The position numbers and the translations under genes are program-made. DNA of 64,000 nt from Phocaeicola oris (GTDB lineage Bacteria; Bacteroidota; Bacteroidia; Bacteroidales; Bacteroidaceae), in contig NZ_JAJLQX010000002.1 of assembly GCF_021295095.1 (NCBI RefSeq), positions 180,682-244,681 of the forward strand. Reading direction: 5' to 3'. Below are positions 63,490 to 64,000 of the stretch, in pieces. The notes beneath the pieces are model-generated. The model ran no database searches, was not told the DNA's origin, and saw only the letters and a program-made list of their open reading frames with translations. Each line of letters starts with the position of its first letter. The stretch's first letter is position 1.

Positions 63490-64000
63490 TCAAGGGCACC
63501 GGTTTACACCTTCCTCCGGACTTGCCGTTTGCCCCGGTAAAGTTACGATGTTTTTCCCATCCGTGTCACTTTTCCCTGTATAAAAGCTGTTTTTCCACCT
63601 CTTCTCCTGCTCCCCTTGCTCCGTATGCGCCACTGCCGGTATCTTATAAGCTATGCTCATGTGCGGACGGCGGTAGTTGTAGAAGTGGATGAATCGCCCG
63701 ATGACTTGTTCCGCGTGCTCTCTGGAGCGGAACTGCCGCCGGCGATAGACACATTCTTCCTTTATAATGCCGTTGACCCGCTCGGCGATGGCGTTGTCGG
63801 TAGGCTTGTAGTCCTCCGTCATGGAGATGGCGATTTCATGAGACTTGAGCATGTTGACACAGTCGTCACAGCAGTATTGGACACCGCGGTCCGAGTGGTG
63901 AACCAGCCCTTTCAGGCTGTCGCTTCCCGTCATCGCCACGGCCTGAGCGAGCGCCTGCCGCAGCGCCTCCATGGAGGCGGAGGCCTTGAGCGTGCCTGCC
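63490..64000 (-). CDS. IS3-family transposase, integrase-core C-terminal part (truncated by window)
   Basis: About 170 residues visible; the frame continues past the window edge, so the ATG at 63972 is internal. The integrase core of the OrfB type is clear: second catalytic Asp in VHHSDRGVQYCC, third catalytic Glu in NAIAERVNGIIKEE, and the HFYNYRRPHMSI signature. The first catalytic Asp is beyond the edge. The C-terminal ~40 residues (KRWKNSFYTGKSDTDGKN) are a loose tail. It catalyses movement of the element; full length would be about 280-300 residues. Confidence 0.88.
   Translation of the reverse strand, partial: AGTLKASASMEALRQALAQAVAMTGSDSLKGLVHHSDRGVQYCCDDCVNMLKSHEIAISMTEDYKPTDNAIAERVNGIIKEECVYRRRQFRSREHAEQVIGRFIHFYNYRRPHMSIAYKIPAVAHTEQGEQEKRWKNSFYTGKSDTDGKNIVTLPGQTASPEEGVNRCP

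Larger units (their letters stand above)
63300..64000 (-). mobile_element. IS3-family insertion sequence (right part cut by window)
   Basis: The transposase frame (63490-64000) and its downstream hairpin are within an IS3-type element. The boundary is not certain: the motif TAGACACTTTTTT occurs twice, at about 63300 and 63332, either of which could mark the terminal end. The coding part is markedly GC-richer than its surroundings, as for a recent insertion. The other end is outside the window. Confidence 0.6.

Overview
The window is a piece of a Bacteroidales chromosome, most likely Bacteroides or Phocaeicola. This rests on several points. Promoters carry the Bacteroidetes -7 element TAnnTTTG. 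SusC/BtuB-style TonB-dependent receptors sit beside surface lipoproteins. The methylmalonyl-CoA decarboxylase operon has the succinate-to-propionate layout of gut Bacteroides, and there is a very large 2-hydroxyacyl-CoA dehydratase activase-like protein. No tRNA or rRNA gene was recognised. Both edges cut genes: a metallophosphoesterase at the left and an IS3-type transposase at the right.

Layout. 1-11 kb: phosphoesterase, plsC, the giant activase-like protein, a small unknown protein, an M13 peptidase lipoprotein and an ABC-F ATPase. 11-17 kb: a candidate corrinoid (B12) uptake operon (PKD surface lipoprotein, BtuG-like beta-propeller, BtuB-like receptor), bracketed by two copies of a short sRNA-like transcription unit. 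17-20 kb: a type II restriction-modification module in which a Vsr-like nuclease is fused to a C5 DNA methyltransferase, followed by a HpaII-type endonuclease. 20-26 kb: a Nudix gene broken by an amber codon, a WYL regulator, groES-groEL and hisS. 26-38 kb: a DUF3784-like membrane protein between direct repeats, an orphan CbiL-like methyltransferase, a family-10-like glycoside hydrolase, uvrA with an O-acetylation module (two SGNH esterases plus MBOAT), queA and a Smr protein. 38-42 kb: sialidase, a decayed ABC ATPase, nicotinamidase and an acyltransferase. 42-47 kb: mce-mmdA-oadG-mmdC-mmdB. 47-55 kb: a 41-bp tandem repeat, phosphoesterase, amidase, lysS-gpsA-pgi and a HAD phosphatase. 55-64 kb: nagB, a NagB/PIG-L fusion, a BASS transporter, a second BtuB-like receptor, nagA and an IS element.

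How the genes fit together. Corrinoid import would feed B12-dependent methylmalonyl-CoA mutase (not in the window). The product of that enzyme is handled by the epimerase and Na+-pumping decarboxylase encoded here, giving propionate and a sodium gradient. Sialidase, nagA, nagB and the NagB/PIG-L fusion fit use of host mucin amino sugars, with pgi at the entry to glycolysis.

The most unusual non-coding feature is a family of intergenic arrays of a 22-bp palindromic unit (five loci). These are neither CRISPR nor a known IS. The other notable signals are the paired sRNA-like units, the seven-unit 41-bp repeat, and three gene remnants.
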